From Proruminimicrobium sp963666965 (GTDB lineage Bacteria > Elusimicrobiota > Endomicrobiia > Endomicrobiales > Endomicrobiaceae), in NCBI GenBank assembly GCA_963666965.1, contig OY762939.1, positions 1,488,001 to 1,552,000 of the forward strand: 64,000 nt of DNA, read 5' to 3'. This document shows, one piece after another, positions 52,477-61,403 of this stretch. The position numbers were made by a program, and so were the translations under genes. A model generated the notes under the pieces. It was not told the DNA's origin, searched no databases, and was given only the letters and a program-made list of their open reading frames with translations. Numbering within the stretch: position 1 is the stretch's first letter; the number at the start of each line of letters is the position of its first letter.

Positions 52477-53280
52477 ATGAAATCGAAAATTTTATCTGTT
52501 ATTATATGTCTGTTGGTTTTATTTTCGCAAAATATTTTTGCAAGAGAACCAAGAAAACTAAAAGTAGCCGTAACAACTTCTCATTTATCAAATCTCATGC
52601 ATGAAATATGCGGCGACAAAATTGATGTAATTACGATACTTGAACCAACCGTGTGCCCCAGCCAGAATGACATAGATGCAAAAAAAATAAAAGAAATTTC
52701 CACAAGCAATATAGTTTTGTACCACAGCTGGCAGCCATGGGCAAAAGATCTAAAATATAAAATAGCAAATCTTGAAATATTATATAAGGAATTTAAAACA
52801 GAAGGCAATTTAATGATTCCATACATAAACGTCAGAGCAGCCGAAGAATTAAAAGATATTTTCGTCATAATTGATTCGGATAATAAAAAATTTTATGAAG
52901 ATAACTTCATAAAATATGTTTTTAAGGTCAATCAGCTTTCCGATGAAATAATGAGAAACCACACTTCTTCCCGCAACGTAAAAATCGTATGCAATGTTAT
53001 GATATCGGATTTTATGAAATGGCTGGGGTTTGACGTTGTTGCGGAATATCCGGCTTCCGATAAAATTTCACCGTCTAAAATGGCTGAACTTATTAAAAAA
53101 ATTAAAAAACTTAAAGCAACTTATGTCGTAGACAATCTGCAAACCGGAACGGATGTGGGCCGTGTTTTGAATAAAGATTTGAATTTAAAGCATATAACAA
53201 TAAGCAATTTTCCGCTTGGCAACTCATACATTTATACATTAAAAGACAATATTTCAAAAATTGACAAGGTCATATCATAA
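52477..53280 (+). CDS. Metal ABC transporter substrate-binding protein (ZnuA/TroA-like)
   Basis: 267 aa. Signal peptide ending near NIFARE, then a cluster-9 solute-binding fold: VAVTTSHLSNLMHEICGDK, VLYHSWQPWAKDL, VICNVMISDFMKWLGFDVV, and KATYVVDNLQTGTDVG. Usual ZnuA proteins have a DPH motif and a His-rich loop; here the matching site is TVCPSQNDID, with Cys and Gln where a CPGH(Y/F)D or DPH motif would give a His. The metal is therefore uncertain (zinc, manganese, iron or another). It is coupled to the ATPase gene by one base. Confidence 0.82.
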   Translation: MKSKILSVIICLLVLFSQNIFAREPRKLKVAVTTSHLSNLMHEICGDKIDVITILEPTVCPSQNDIDAKKIKEISTSNIVLYHSWQPWAKDLKYKIANLEILYKEFKTEGNLMIPYINVRAAEELKDIFVIIDSDNKKFYEDNFIKYVFKVNQLSDEIMRNHTSSRNVKIVCNVMISDFMKWLGFDVVAEYPASDKISPSKMAELIKKIKKLKATYVVDNLQTGTDVGRVLNKDLNLKHITISNFPLGNSYIYTLKDNISKIDKVIS

Positions 53281-53999
53281 TGACGGCAGTTATATCTTTA
53301 AAAAATATCTGCGTATCCAGAGCTTACAAACCTGTTTTAAAAAATATAAATATTGAAATCGAATACGGAGACAGCGTAGCGGTGCTCGGACCGAACGGCG
53401 CCGGAAAAACAACTTTTCTAAAAGTTATAAACGGTCTTATAAAACATAATGACTGCGGAACAGTCCAAATACTCGGGGAACAGTTAAATAAACATATAAA
53501 AAAACATATCGGCTATATTCCGCAAAATAATACTTTTGACGTTAATATGCCGGTGTCTGTCAGGGACGTAATTTCGATAGGTTTGACTGCCCAATACGGC
53601 ATGTTTAAAAAATTTACTCCGTTTGATAAAAAATCTGTAGAAGAAATTGCAAAAGGTTTAAATATTTATCATTTAATTGATAAGCCTATCGGACAGCTTT
53701 CAGGCGGAGAAACACAAAAAGTTTCAATAGCCAGGGTTCTTGCGCAAAATCCCAAACTTATACTTATGGATGAGCCTCTGTCAAATTTGGATAATAAAAC
53801 ACAGTCAGATATTTTGAGTCTCATTGACTTTATACACACGGAACTCAGTATGACTTTTATAATTGTAGTGCATAATTTAAACCAAATACCGCAATGCTGC
53901 AATAAAGTTATCTTATTGCACAGCGGAGAAATTAAACTTTTTGACAAAAAGGAAAATGTATTTAAAAATAATTTTTTCACGGAACTATATAATTTATGA
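53280..53999 (+). CDS. Metal ABC transporter ATP-binding protein (ZnuC-like)
   Basis: 239-aa ABC ATPase. Walker A GPNGAGKTTFLKV, Q-loop YIPQNN, signature QLSGGETQKVSIARVLA, Walker B LILMDEPLSNLD and H-loop IVVHNLNQI are all intact. DVNMPVSVRDVISIG is typical of the zinc/manganese (cluster 9) importers. It follows the binding protein and overlaps the permease by 4 nt. Confidence 0.93.
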   Translation: MTAVISLKNICVSRAYKPVLKNINIEIEYGDSVAVLGPNGAGKTTFLKVINGLIKHNDCGTVQILGEQLNKHIKKHIGYIPQNNTFDVNMPVSVRDVISIGLTAQYGMFKKFTPFDKKSVEEIAKGLNIYHLIDKPIGQLSGGETQKVSIARVLAQNPKLILMDEPLSNLDNKTQSDILSLIDFIHTELSMTFIIVVHNLNQIPQCCNKVILLHSGEIKLFDKKENVFKNNFFTELYNL

Positions 54000-54823
54000 C
54001 GGATTTTTTTGATTTTTTCAACTTTGCATTTTTTTACAGGGCTCTTATAATGTCCGTTCTTGGCGGATTGTCTTGCGGAATTATAGGCGTATGGATTCTT
54101 CTTTTAAATATTCCTTTTATTGGCGTAACAATGGCTCATTCGGCCTTTGCCGGAGCAGTAATCGGAATCTCTTTCGGAATAAATCCGGTGCTTACAGGTT
54201 TTATTTTCGGCATTATTTCGTCATTTATTATAGGACCTCTGTCAGATAAGGCAAAACTCAACAACAATATGATAATCAGTCTTATTTTTTCTTTTACGAT
54301 AGGTTTAGCATTTTTATTTATAGGCCTTCAGCAAAATTCTAACGCAAATATTCTTACATTTATATGGGGCAGCATTTTAATGACTTCCTGGACCGATATA
54401 TACTTATCTGTTTCGGCAGTATTTGTATTGCTGTGTTTTGCTTATTTATTCCATAAAGAAATTCTCGCAGTTCTGTTTAACAGAGAAATTGCGCGTTCAT
54501 GCGGAATAGCGGAAAAACAAATATTTTATGCGCTTTTGATTTTTTCATCGGTCACTGTAAGTTTAAATCTGCATGCCGTAGGAGGTCTTTTAATCTACAG
54601 CCTTATAGCGCTTCCTTCATCAACCGCCTACCAGCTTACAAACAATATAAAAATAATGTACCTGCTGTCTTCGTTGTTTGCCGTTATATCATGTATCGCC
54701 GGACTGCTTTTATCAACTTTTTTAAATCTGCCTGTAAGCGCTACAATAATACTGTTATCATGCATAATGTTTGCTTTGTCAATGATATTGTCAAAAAAAG
54801 ATTGCCAAATAAATAAGATATAA
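53996..54823 (+). CDS. Metal ABC transporter permease (ZnuB-like)
   Basis: 275-aa integral membrane permease with about eight hydrophobic helices. ALIMSVLGGLSCGIIGVWIL opens the family domain; GVTMAHSAFAGAVIGI and the HAVGGLLIYSLIALPSSTAY segment are cluster-9 permease landmarks. It completes the importer. The gpmA promoter lies within its last codons. Confidence 0.92.
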   Translation: MTDFFDFFNFAFFYRALIMSVLGGLSCGIIGVWILLLNIPFIGVTMAHSAFAGAVIGISFGINPVLTGFIFGIISSFIIGPLSDKAKLNNNMIISLIFSFTIGLAFLFIGLQQNSNANILTFIWGSILMTSWTDIYLSVSAVFVLLCFAYLFHKEILAVLFNREIARSCGIAEKQIFYALLIFSSVTVSLNLHAVGGLLIYSLIALPSSTAYQLTNNIKIMYLLSSLFAVISCIAGLLLSTFLNLPVSATIILLSCIMFALSMILSKKDCQINKI

Positions 54824-54830
54824 ATATAAT
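54802..54830 (+). promoter_or_regulatory. Promoter of gpmA
   Basis: TTGCCA (54802-54807), 17-bp spacer, perfect TATAAT (54825-54830). The -35 and most of the spacer lie in the 3' end of the permease gene. Leader of about 27 nt with GGGAGG before the ATG at 54864. Confidence 0.65.
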
Positions 54831-54863
54831 GTTTACAAAATATAAATTGGGAGGAAATGAAGG

Positions 54864-55610
54864 ATGTATAAGATTGTTTTGATCAGACACGGTGAAAGCA
54901 CATGGAACAAAGAAAACAGATTTACGGGATGGACGGACGTTGATTTGTCCGAAAAAGGAGTACAGGAAGCCCTAACTGCCGGACAGCAGCTTAAAAAAGA
55001 CGGATTTGAATTTGATTTGGCATATACATCTGTTTTAAAGAGAGCCATTAAGACTCTAAATAATGTTTTAGATCAAATGGATCTTTTATGGATACCTGTA
55101 AAAAAATCATGGACTCTTAATGAGAGACACTACGGAGCATTACAGGGAATGAATAAAGCTGAAACCGCAAAGCAGTATGGCGAAGATAAGGTTAAAATAT
55201 GGAGAAGAAGTTATGACACTCCGCCTGAACCTTTGAAAGAGTCAGATCCTCGCTATGCCGGAAATGATAAAAGATATCAAGACTTGGATAAAAAAGATAT
55301 TCCTCTTACCGAATGTCTAAAAGATACGGTTGCCAGAGTTCTTCCTTTTTGGAATTCGGAAATTGTGCCTAACATAAAAGCAGGCAAAAAAATAATCATA
55401 GCAGCCCATGGAAACAGTCTCAGAGCCTTGATTAAATATCTTGACAATATCAGCGATGAAAATATAGTTAACTTAAATCTTCCTACGGCAATGCCTTTGG
55501 TTTACGAATTGGATGAAAATCTCAAACCTATAAAAAGCTACTATGTCGGAGATCCTGAATCCGTCAAAAAAGCAATGGAAGCTGTTGCAAATCAGGGAAA
55601 AGCAAAGTAA
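54864..55610 (+). CDS. gpmA: 2,3-bisphosphoglycerate-dependent phosphoglycerate mutase
   Basis: 248-aa glycolytic enzyme interconverting 3- and 2-phosphoglycerate. IRHGESTWNKENRFTGWTDV carries the phosphorylated His; NERHYGALQGMNKAE, YDTPPEPL and AAHGNSLRALIKYLD carry the other catalytic residues. Full length with own promoter and a strong terminator 22 nt after the stop. Confidence 0.97.
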   Translation: MYKIVLIRHGESTWNKENRFTGWTDVDLSEKGVQEALTAGQQLKKDGFEFDLAYTSVLKRAIKTLNNVLDQMDLLWIPVKKSWTLNERHYGALQGMNKAETAKQYGEDKVKIWRRSYDTPPEPLKESDPRYAGNDKRYQDLDKKDIPLTECLKDTVARVLPFWNSEIVPNIKAGKKIIIAAHGNSLRALIKYLDNISDENIVNLNLPTAMPLVYELDENLKPIKSYYVGDPESVKKAMEAVANQGKAK

Positions 55611-55632
55611 AAAATTAAAACGCCAAATAAAA

Positions 55633-55669
55633 AAAAGACACTTAATAAATTATTTATTAAGTGTCTTTT
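55633..55669. terminator. Strong bidirectional terminator after gpmA
   Basis: A perfect 17-bp inverted repeat (left arm 55633-55649, loop TTA, right arm 55653-55669) with core GACACTTAATAAA. It has four A on one side and four T on the other, so it can work in both directions for gpmA (plus) and the small secreted protein gene (minus), whose stop is at 55681. Confidence 0.9.
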
Positions 55670-55680
55670 AAATTTAAAAT

Positions 55681-55869
55681 TTACTTCTTAACTTCTTCTT
55701 TTTTAACTTCTTTCTTAACTTCAGCTTTTACTTCTTTAGCTTTTACTGTTTCAGAAGAAGCTGCAACTGTAGGTGTGGAAACAACAACTGTTTTTACAGT
55801 ATCAGTGCTTGCAAATGCAGAAACTGTCAATGCTGAAACAAACAAAAAACTAACAAATAACTTTGCCAT
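55681..55869 (-). CDS. Small secreted Lys/Glu-rich repeat protein
   Basis: 62 aa. A typical signal peptide MAKLFVSFLFVSALTVSAFA would leave about 42 residues: a Ser/Thr/Val-rich part and a tail of repeated KEVK/VKKE units (KAKEVKAEVKKEVKKEEVKK). It is real on the evidence of a strong AAAGGAG ribosome-binding site, its own promoter and a terminator. Function unknown; the tail could bind an acidic surface or act as a small helix. Confidence 0.75.
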   Translation of the reverse strand: MAKLFVSFLFVSALTVSAFASTDTVKTVVVSTPTVAASSETVKAKEVKAEVKKEVKKEEVKK

Positions 55870-55898
55870 GGTAGAACTCTCCTTTTTGGTATTTGAAA

Positions 55899-57617
55899 CT
55901 AATTTTGCATCTTTTTATTTAAAATGTCAACATTCGGATACTGTTTGATCGTCAACGATTTTATATATTTATCAGCCTGTTTCAATGCTGAATTTAAATT
56001 GAGACATATATTTTCTCTGCCGATATCATTTATAAAATTATATTTTGTAAGAAGTTTTAACGGCTGTTTTTCCAAACCGCATAAAATAAGTCTCGTATTA
56101 TTTTTTTTGCATCTTTTATGCATTTTATACAAAGCATTATAACCGGTTGCATCCATCACGGGAACTTTTCTCATTCTTATAATAATTACTTTGCATTTTT
56201 TAATGTTTTCCATATGCTCCACAAATGTGCTTGCCGCCCCGAAAAAAAATGCTCCCGTTATTTCATGAACAACAACGTCCTTGTCAAATATTTTTTTATC
56301 TATACCGTCGTCATCTTCTATTTCATCTTCCAGGTCATTCTCCTGGTCAAGAACTGTTATATTTGTCATATCTGACATTCTTTTCATAAAAAGAACCGAA
56401 GCAAGAATCACCCCTATCTCTATCGCATAAATAAGATTTACAAAAACAGTTAAAAGAAAAGTTGTTATAAAGACTATTGAATCGCTTAAAGGCGCCTTAT
56501 TTATCTCGGAAAAAGCCCTGAAATCAATCATTCTGTAAGCAACATTAAATAAAATTGCCGAAAGAACCACCATAGGAATAAGCTGAACATATTTCATAAA
56601 TAAAATCATTGCTATAAATATAAATACGGCATTTGCGATACCGGCTATAGGAGTCCTTGCTCCGTTTGTAATTCCGGCCGAAGTTCTTGCGATTGCACCT
56701 GTGGCAGGTATTCCTCCAAAAATGGCTGAAGCAAAATTCGCAAATCCCTGAGCAATTACTTCAGTATTGGATCTGTGTTTTTTTTCAATCATTCCGTCGG
56801 CAACAACAGCAGACAAAAGTGATTCTATCGCAGCCAAAAATGCAATAATTAAAGCCGTCGGCAAAAGGTGTACAATCATCTCAAAGTTAACGGAAGGTAT
56901 CTTAGGAACAAATGAAATATTTTTTGATATATCTCCAAAATGAGTGTATATCGTGTCTACATTAAGATTAAAAAATTTAACCGCCAATGTTGCAATGATT
57001 ATAACCGCAAGGCTTCCCGGAAAGAACTTAAATCTTTTCGGATAAAAAGCCATAAACAAAACCGATCCTATTCCTATGATAAAAGTTTCCAAATTTATAT
57101 TTGTTAAATTTTCAATGTAAAGCCGCCACTGCGGAATAAATTCGCTCGGTATATTTTTAAGACTTAATCCTAAAAAATCATTAATCTGTGTTGAAAACAA
57201 AACAACGGCTATGCCGCTTGTAAAACCGATTACCAGAGGATCCGGAATATATTTTAAAACACTTCCGAATTTTAAAAATCCCATAACAACAAGAATAATT
57301 CCGGCCATTGCTGTGGCAACAATTAATCCGTCCACGCCGAATTTCTGCACTATAGCGTAAACTATAACAACAAATGCGCCGGTAGGACCTGCAATCTGAA
57401 CTCTGCTTCCTCCGAAAACCGAAACTATAATACCGGCTATTACGCCTGTTATCAGGCCTTTTTCAATGCTTACGCCTGAAGCAATGGCAAGAGCAATGGA
57501 TAAAGGTATGGATATAAAAGAAACGATAAGTCCGACTATAATCTCTTTTAAAATATTATGCGGCGTAAATTCTTCAGGTTTATTTTTAAATAAAGTAAAT
57601 AACTTAGGTCTGAACAT
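55899..57617 (-). CDS. SulP family anion transporter with STAS domain
   Basis: 572 aa. A membrane domain of ten or more helices covers about residues 20-420; GLITGVIAGIIVSVFGGSRVQIAGPTGAFVV is the SLC26/SulP core, quoted here only as its central VFGGSRVQIAGPTGAFVV part. The C-terminal STAS domain (about 440-550) has RMRKVPVMDATGYNALYKM and LCGLEKQPLKLLTKY. Substrates in the family include sulfate, bicarbonate and dicarboxylates; nothing here fixes it. Followed by the small secreted protein gene and preceded by lspA (32 nt). Confidence 0.92.
   Translation of the reverse strand: MFRPKLFTLFKNKPEEFTPHNILKEIIVGLIVSFISIPLSIALAIASGVSIEKGLITGVIAGIIVSVFGGSRVQIAGPTGAFVVIVYAIVQKFGVDGLIVATAMAGIILVVMGFLKFGSVLKYIPDPLVIGFTSGIAVVLFSTQINDFLGLSLKNIPSEFIPQWRLYIENLTNINLETFIIGIGSVLFMAFYPKRFKFFPGSLAVIIIATLAVKFFNLNVDTIYTHFGDISKNISFVPKIPSVNFEMIVHLLPTALIIAFLAAIESLLSAVVADGMIEKKHRSNTEVIAQGFANFASAIFGGIPATGAIARTSAGITNGARTPIAGIANAVFIFIAMILFMKYVQLIPMVVLSAILFNVAYRMIDFRAFSEINKAPLSDSIVFITTFLLTVFVNLIYAIEIGVILASVLFMKRMSDMTNITVLDQENDLEDEIEDDDGIDKKIFDKDVVVHEITGAFFFGAASTFVEHMENIKKCKVIIIRMRKVPVMDATGYNALYKMHKRCKKNNTRLILCGLEKQPLKLLTKYNFINDIGRENICLNLNSALKQADKYIKSLTIKQYPNVDILNKKMQN
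55902..55930 (-). promoter_or_regulatory. Promoter of the small secreted protein gene
   Basis: On the minus strand TTGACA (55930-55925), 17-bp spacer, CAAAAT (55907-55902). It overlaps the last codons of the SulP gene and gives a short leader with AAAGGAG. Confidence 0.55.
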
Positions 57618-57649
57618 GATTTGTTTTTGATCCTCTTTTTGATTTTATT

Positions 57650-58108
57650 TTATGATTTGTTTTTTTTATTGAACATCATTGAAAAGATATATAATCCCAC
57701 GCCTATAAAAACGCATGAATCCGCTATATTGAATGTCGGCCATCTGTAAAATGTCTTATATCCCACGTCTATAAAATCAATTACGGCTCCTCTGAAAACT
57801 CTGTCAATAAGATTTCCCATTCCGCCTGCAGCTATAAGCATCATGGAATGCATTTGCAGTTTTGAAAGTTCTGTTTTGTATTTAAAAACAAACGCCGATA
57901 CTGCAAAAACAATTGCGGCAGTCATCAAAATAAAAAACAAGTTCAAACCCTGAAACATGCTGAAAGCAACTCCGGTATTTGTAACGTGTATTATGTTTAA
58001 ATAATCACATATAAAAATACCCGAACCGTAAGGAACATTGTTTAGAACAAGCCACTTGGATGCTTGATCTAAAATTATATACAAAAATATAAGAATCAAA
58101 TATATCAT
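57650..58108 (-). CDS. lspA: Signal peptidase II (lipoprotein signal peptidase)
   Basis: 152-aa aspartyl membrane protease that removes signal peptides from lipidated prolipoproteins. Four membrane helices; catalytic Asp residues in AGGMGNLIDRVFRGAVIDFI and WPTFNIADSCVFIGVGLY. Its substrates in this window should include the MORN lipoprotein and perhaps MltG. The ileS-lspA pairing is common. The 70 bp between them hold an intrinsic terminator. Confidence 0.95.
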   Translation of the reverse strand: MIYLILIFLYIILDQASKWLVLNNVPYGSGIFICDYLNIIHVTNTGVAFSMFQGLNLFFILMTAAIVFAVSAFVFKYKTELSKLQMHSMMLIAAGGMGNLIDRVFRGAVIDFIDVGYKTFYRWPTFNIADSCVFIGVGLYIFSMMFNKKNKS

Positions 58109-58133
58109 TTATTTTTCTCTGTCTAATTAAAAA

Positions 58134-58170
58134 ATCTCTGTTTTTTATTTTCATTGTAAAAAACAGAGAT
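58134..58170 (-). terminator. Intrinsic terminator between ileS and lspA
   Basis: A perfect 14-bp inverted repeat (ATCTCTGTTTTTTA at 58134-58147 and its complement at 58157-58170, 9-nt loop). On the minus strand it is followed by TTTTTTAATT. The stem is AT-rich but complete. No promoter for lspA is obvious after it, so lspA may depend on read-through. Confidence 0.75.
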
Positions 58171-58178
58171 CTATATCT

Positions 58179-60959
58179 TTACTTTACGGCTTCTGCGCAT
58201 CTCGGACATAATCCGTTTTTAACATCATCAATATGTCTCCAGCATCTGTCACATTTTTCAAATGACGATTTTGAGGAAGACACTTCCAAAATATTATCAT
58301 CCGCCTCTTTCTGAAATTTTATATCCCAGCTTCCTAAAACAACTTTTGCAAGAGCCTCATCATTTAAAGCATCATAATATTTTTTGCCGTATCTTATCGT
58401 TAAACATGCTTCAAGATTTGAACCTATTATTTTTTGCTGTCTTAATTTTTCATTTTCAACAAGAACTTTTTGCTTTATTAAAACAATATTTTCCCACTTT
58501 GAAAGAGTTTTTTCTTCAAGATTATAAGCGGTATTTTCAAACGGATAATCGGCCAATATCACAAATTCCGGAAGATTTTTATTTATTTTGATTATTTCAT
58601 TCCATGATTCCTGAGCTGTAAACGATAAAACCGGAGCCAAAAGACGCGTCAGCACAGTAACGATTTCAAGCATCGCCGTCTGTGCGCTTCTTCTGTCTGT
58701 GCTGTTTGGTTTATCGCAGTACATTATGTCTTTTAAAGCATCAAGATAAAAACCGCTCAAAAATACAGTGCAGAAATTATTTACGGCATTTACCGTTTTA
58801 TGAAATTCATAATTTTCAAAACCAGCCGTAGATTGTTTTATTACGTCGTTTAAACAATAAAGAGCATATTTATCTATCTCATTTAAGTTTTTATATTCAA
58901 CTGCATCAGAAAGATTCATATCGCCTATATTTCCCAATAGAAATCTTATCGTATTTCTTATTTTTCTGTAGGCGTCAATATGACCTTTTAATATTTCTTC
59001 TGAAACTCTTACGTCTTCTCTGTAGTCACAGCTTGCAACCCAAAGCCTTAAAACATCTGCCCCGTATTTACTTATTATTTGTTCAGGCTCCATTCCGTTT
59101 TTTAAAGATTTTGACATTTTTTTACCTTGTCCGTCGACAAGAAATCCGTGCGTTAAAACTGTTTTATACGGTGCTTTTGCTTTCAACGCAACAGCAGGCA
59201 AAAGAGAAGTTTGGAACCACCCTCTGTGCTGATCGCTGCCCTCAAGATACATATCGGCAGGAAAGCTCAAATCATCGTAATTACCGCTTGATAAAACAGC
59301 TTCCGATGAAACTCCTGAATCAAACCAAACATCAAGTATATCTTCTTCTTTTTTAAATTCTTTTTTACCGCATGAAGAACATTTTACGTCAAAACCGTCA
59401 AGAAGTTCTTCAGCTGTTTTTTCAAACCATATTGTGGCTCCGTGTTCTGCAAACAAATCCGCCACTTTATCTATAATTTTTTTATCTACTATGGCTTCTC
59501 CGCATTCTTTACAATAAAATACAGGAAGCGGAACTCCCCATAATCTTTGTCTGCTCAAACACCAGTCAGGTCTTGTTTCTATCATTGAAGTTATTCTGTT
59601 TTCACCGTATTTTGGTATCCAGCCGACGTTTTTTATTTCATCTAAAAGATTTTTTCTTAAATTATTATGTTCAACGCTCATAAACCATTGCGGCGTCGCT
59701 CTGAATATCACGGGTTTTTTGCATCTCCAGCAGTGAGGATATGAATGATCTATCTTCAAGCTTGCAAGAACTTTACCTTCACTTTTTAATTTTTCTATTA
59801 TAAGAGGATTAGCTTTGAAAACATTTATGCCTTCAAATTCAGGAACCTGATTTGTGAATTGTCCTTTATCGTTTAAAGGAGAAACTATATCTAGTTTGTA
59901 CGCTATTCCGGCCTGATAATCTTCCTGTCCGTGGCCCGGAGCTATGTGAACGATGCCTGTTCCGTCTTCCATGCTGACAAAATCCGCCAAAATTCCTGTC
60001 GATAATCTGTCAACTATAGGATTTTTGCATTTTATATATTCAAGTGATATTCCTGAAAATTCATCATTGACTTTGTATGAATCTGCGCTTATTTTATTTT
60101 TTACATTTTCCAAAAGTTCTTTTGCTGCTATTAATTTTTCCGTTTTGCCGCCTATTTTAAATTCGCATGCGGCGTAAACGGCATTAGGCGAAAAAGCCAA
60201 AGCTACGTTTGAAGGCAGAGTCCACGGAGTTGTCGTCCATATCAAAACAGAATACTCCGACAAATTTTTATCTTTGAGTGCGGCAGACGGTTCAACTATC
60301 TGAAACTTTACGAATATCGAATCAGAACTGTGGTCTGCATATTCGACTTCTGCATCGGCAAGAGCAGTTTCACATGAAGCACACCAGTAAACAGGTTTCT
60401 TTTTTCTGAATAAAAAACCTTTTTCGGCCAATTCGCCGAATACTTTTACTATCGAAGCTTCATATTTGTGGTCAAGCGTAAGATAAGGTTTATCCCAGTC
60501 TGCAAAAACACCCAGACGTATAAAACCTTCCTTCTGTATATTTACAAATCTTTTTGCAAAATCAGAAGCCTGCTTTCTGAATATTTTTTTATCTACGTTA
60601 TTTTTGTCTGTTTTTAATTCTTTTAAACACTGCGTTTCTATAGGCAGACCGTGACAGTCCCAGCCCGGCGTAAAAGGAGTGTCAAATCCTTTCATATTTT
60701 TATATTTTACGACAAGATCTTTTAAAACCTTATTCAAAGCATGTCCCAAATGCAGATTGCCGTTTGCATACGGAGGTCCGTCATGCAAAATAAATTTTTG
60801 TTTGCCTTTATTTTTTGCTCTCATCTTTTGGTAAATTTTTGAATTCTGCCATTTTGAAATAAACTCAGGTTCTCTCTGAGGAAGATTTGCTTTCATTGCA
60901 AAATCAGTTTTAGGCAGATTTACAGTTTTTGAATAATCTTTTTTTTCGTTGTTTTCCAT
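58179..60959 (-). CDS. ileS: Isoleucyl-tRNA synthetase
   Basis: 926-aa class I synthetase. HIGH motif as GNLHLGHALNK near residue 70, KMSKS as GKKMSKSLKNG near 616, the tRNA-dependent editing domain with WTTTPWTLPSN and GTGIVHIAPGHGQEDY, WLSRQR-like WCLSRQRLWGVPLPVF, and a C-terminal zinc finger CDRCWRHIDDVKNGLCPRC. This is the bacterial IleRS1 type with zinc finger. Starts 3 nt after the VOC gene. Confidence 0.98.
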   Translation of the reverse strand: MENNEKKDYSKTVNLPKTDFAMKANLPQREPEFISKWQNSKIYQKMRAKNKGKQKFILHDGPPYANGNLHLGHALNKVLKDLVVKYKNMKGFDTPFTPGWDCHGLPIETQCLKELKTDKNNVDKKIFRKQASDFAKRFVNIQKEGFIRLGVFADWDKPYLTLDHKYEASIVKVFGELAEKGFLFRKKKPVYWCASCETALADAEVEYADHSSDSIFVKFQIVEPSAALKDKNLSEYSVLIWTTTPWTLPSNVALAFSPNAVYAACEFKIGGKTEKLIAAKELLENVKNKISADSYKVNDEFSGISLEYIKCKNPIVDRLSTGILADFVSMEDGTGIVHIAPGHGQEDYQAGIAYKLDIVSPLNDKGQFTNQVPEFEGINVFKANPLIIEKLKSEGKVLASLKIDHSYPHCWRCKKPVIFRATPQWFMSVEHNNLRKNLLDEIKNVGWIPKYGENRITSMIETRPDWCLSRQRLWGVPLPVFYCKECGEAIVDKKIIDKVADLFAEHGATIWFEKTAEELLDGFDVKCSSCGKKEFKKEEDILDVWFDSGVSSEAVLSSGNYDDLSFPADMYLEGSDQHRGWFQTSLLPAVALKAKAPYKTVLTHGFLVDGQGKKMSKSLKNGMEPEQIISKYGADVLRLWVASCDYREDVRVSEEILKGHIDAYRKIRNTIRFLLGNIGDMNLSDAVEYKNLNEIDKYALYCLNDVIKQSTAGFENYEFHKTVNAVNNFCTVFLSGFYLDALKDIMYCDKPNSTDRRSAQTAMLEIVTVLTRLLAPVLSFTAQESWNEIIKINKNLPEFVILADYPFENTAYNLEEKTLSKWENIVLIKQKVLVENEKLRQQKIIGSNLEACLTIRYGKKYYDALNDEALAKVVLGSWDIKFQKEADDNILEVSSSKSSFEKCDRCWRHIDDVKNGLCPRCAEAVK

Positions 60960-60962
60960 TTT

Positions 60963-61397
60963 TTATTTAACCTTTTCCCCGAATCCGATCATATATCCGT
61001 TACAATCTTCAATATAAAATTCTTTCATTCCATACCATGTTATTTCAATGTCTCTGACTATATTTACGCCTTTTGCAAACAAATCATTTCTGAATTTTTC
61101 AATCCCGTCCGAAATATCGCAATACAAAATGCCCGACATGCTTACATTTGAACTGATTAATTTTTTCATTTCTGATTTATATGATGTATTATCCATAAAC
61201 ATAAAGAACACTTCGCCGCGGCACAGCATTGCGCATTTGTATTTTTTGCCGTTCTCAAAAACATCAATCATTTTTTGAGTATCTGCAGAAACAAGCATTT
61301 TTAAATTAAATCCTAATTTTTGCGTATAAAAAAGAACTGTCTCGGCAACATCTTTTACCATCAAATTCGGCGTCAATTTATCAAAATTTAATGTCAT
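60963..61397 (-). CDS. VOC superfamily (glyoxalase/dioxygenase-like) protein
   Basis: 144 aa with the double beta-alpha-beta-beta-beta VOC fold: LTPNLMVKDVAETVLFYTQKLGF opens module 1 (cited here by its NLMVKDVAETVLFY core), GEVFFMFMDN ends it, GILYCDISDGIEKFRNDL opens module 2 and KEFYIEDCNGYMIGFGE closes it. The last Glu (GFGE) is a usual metal ligand; other ligand positions are not clear. Members include glyoxalase I and antibiotic-binding proteins; the substrate is unknown. Between mtnA (6 nt) and ileS (3 nt). Confidence 0.82.
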   Translation of the reverse strand: MTLNFDKLTPNLMVKDVAETVLFYTQKLGFNLKMLVSADTQKMIDVFENGKKYKCAMLCRGEVFFMFMDNTSYKSEMKKLISSNVSMSGILYCDISDGIEKFRNDLFAKGVNIVRDIEITWYGMKEFYIEDCNGYMIGFGEKVK

Positions 61398-61403
61398 AAA
61401 ATT

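Noticed and set aside
54499..54816. Plus-strand 105-codon frame inside the metal permease gene in another frame
   Set aside because: The permease frame has clear membrane helices and family motifs; the overlapping frame has none.
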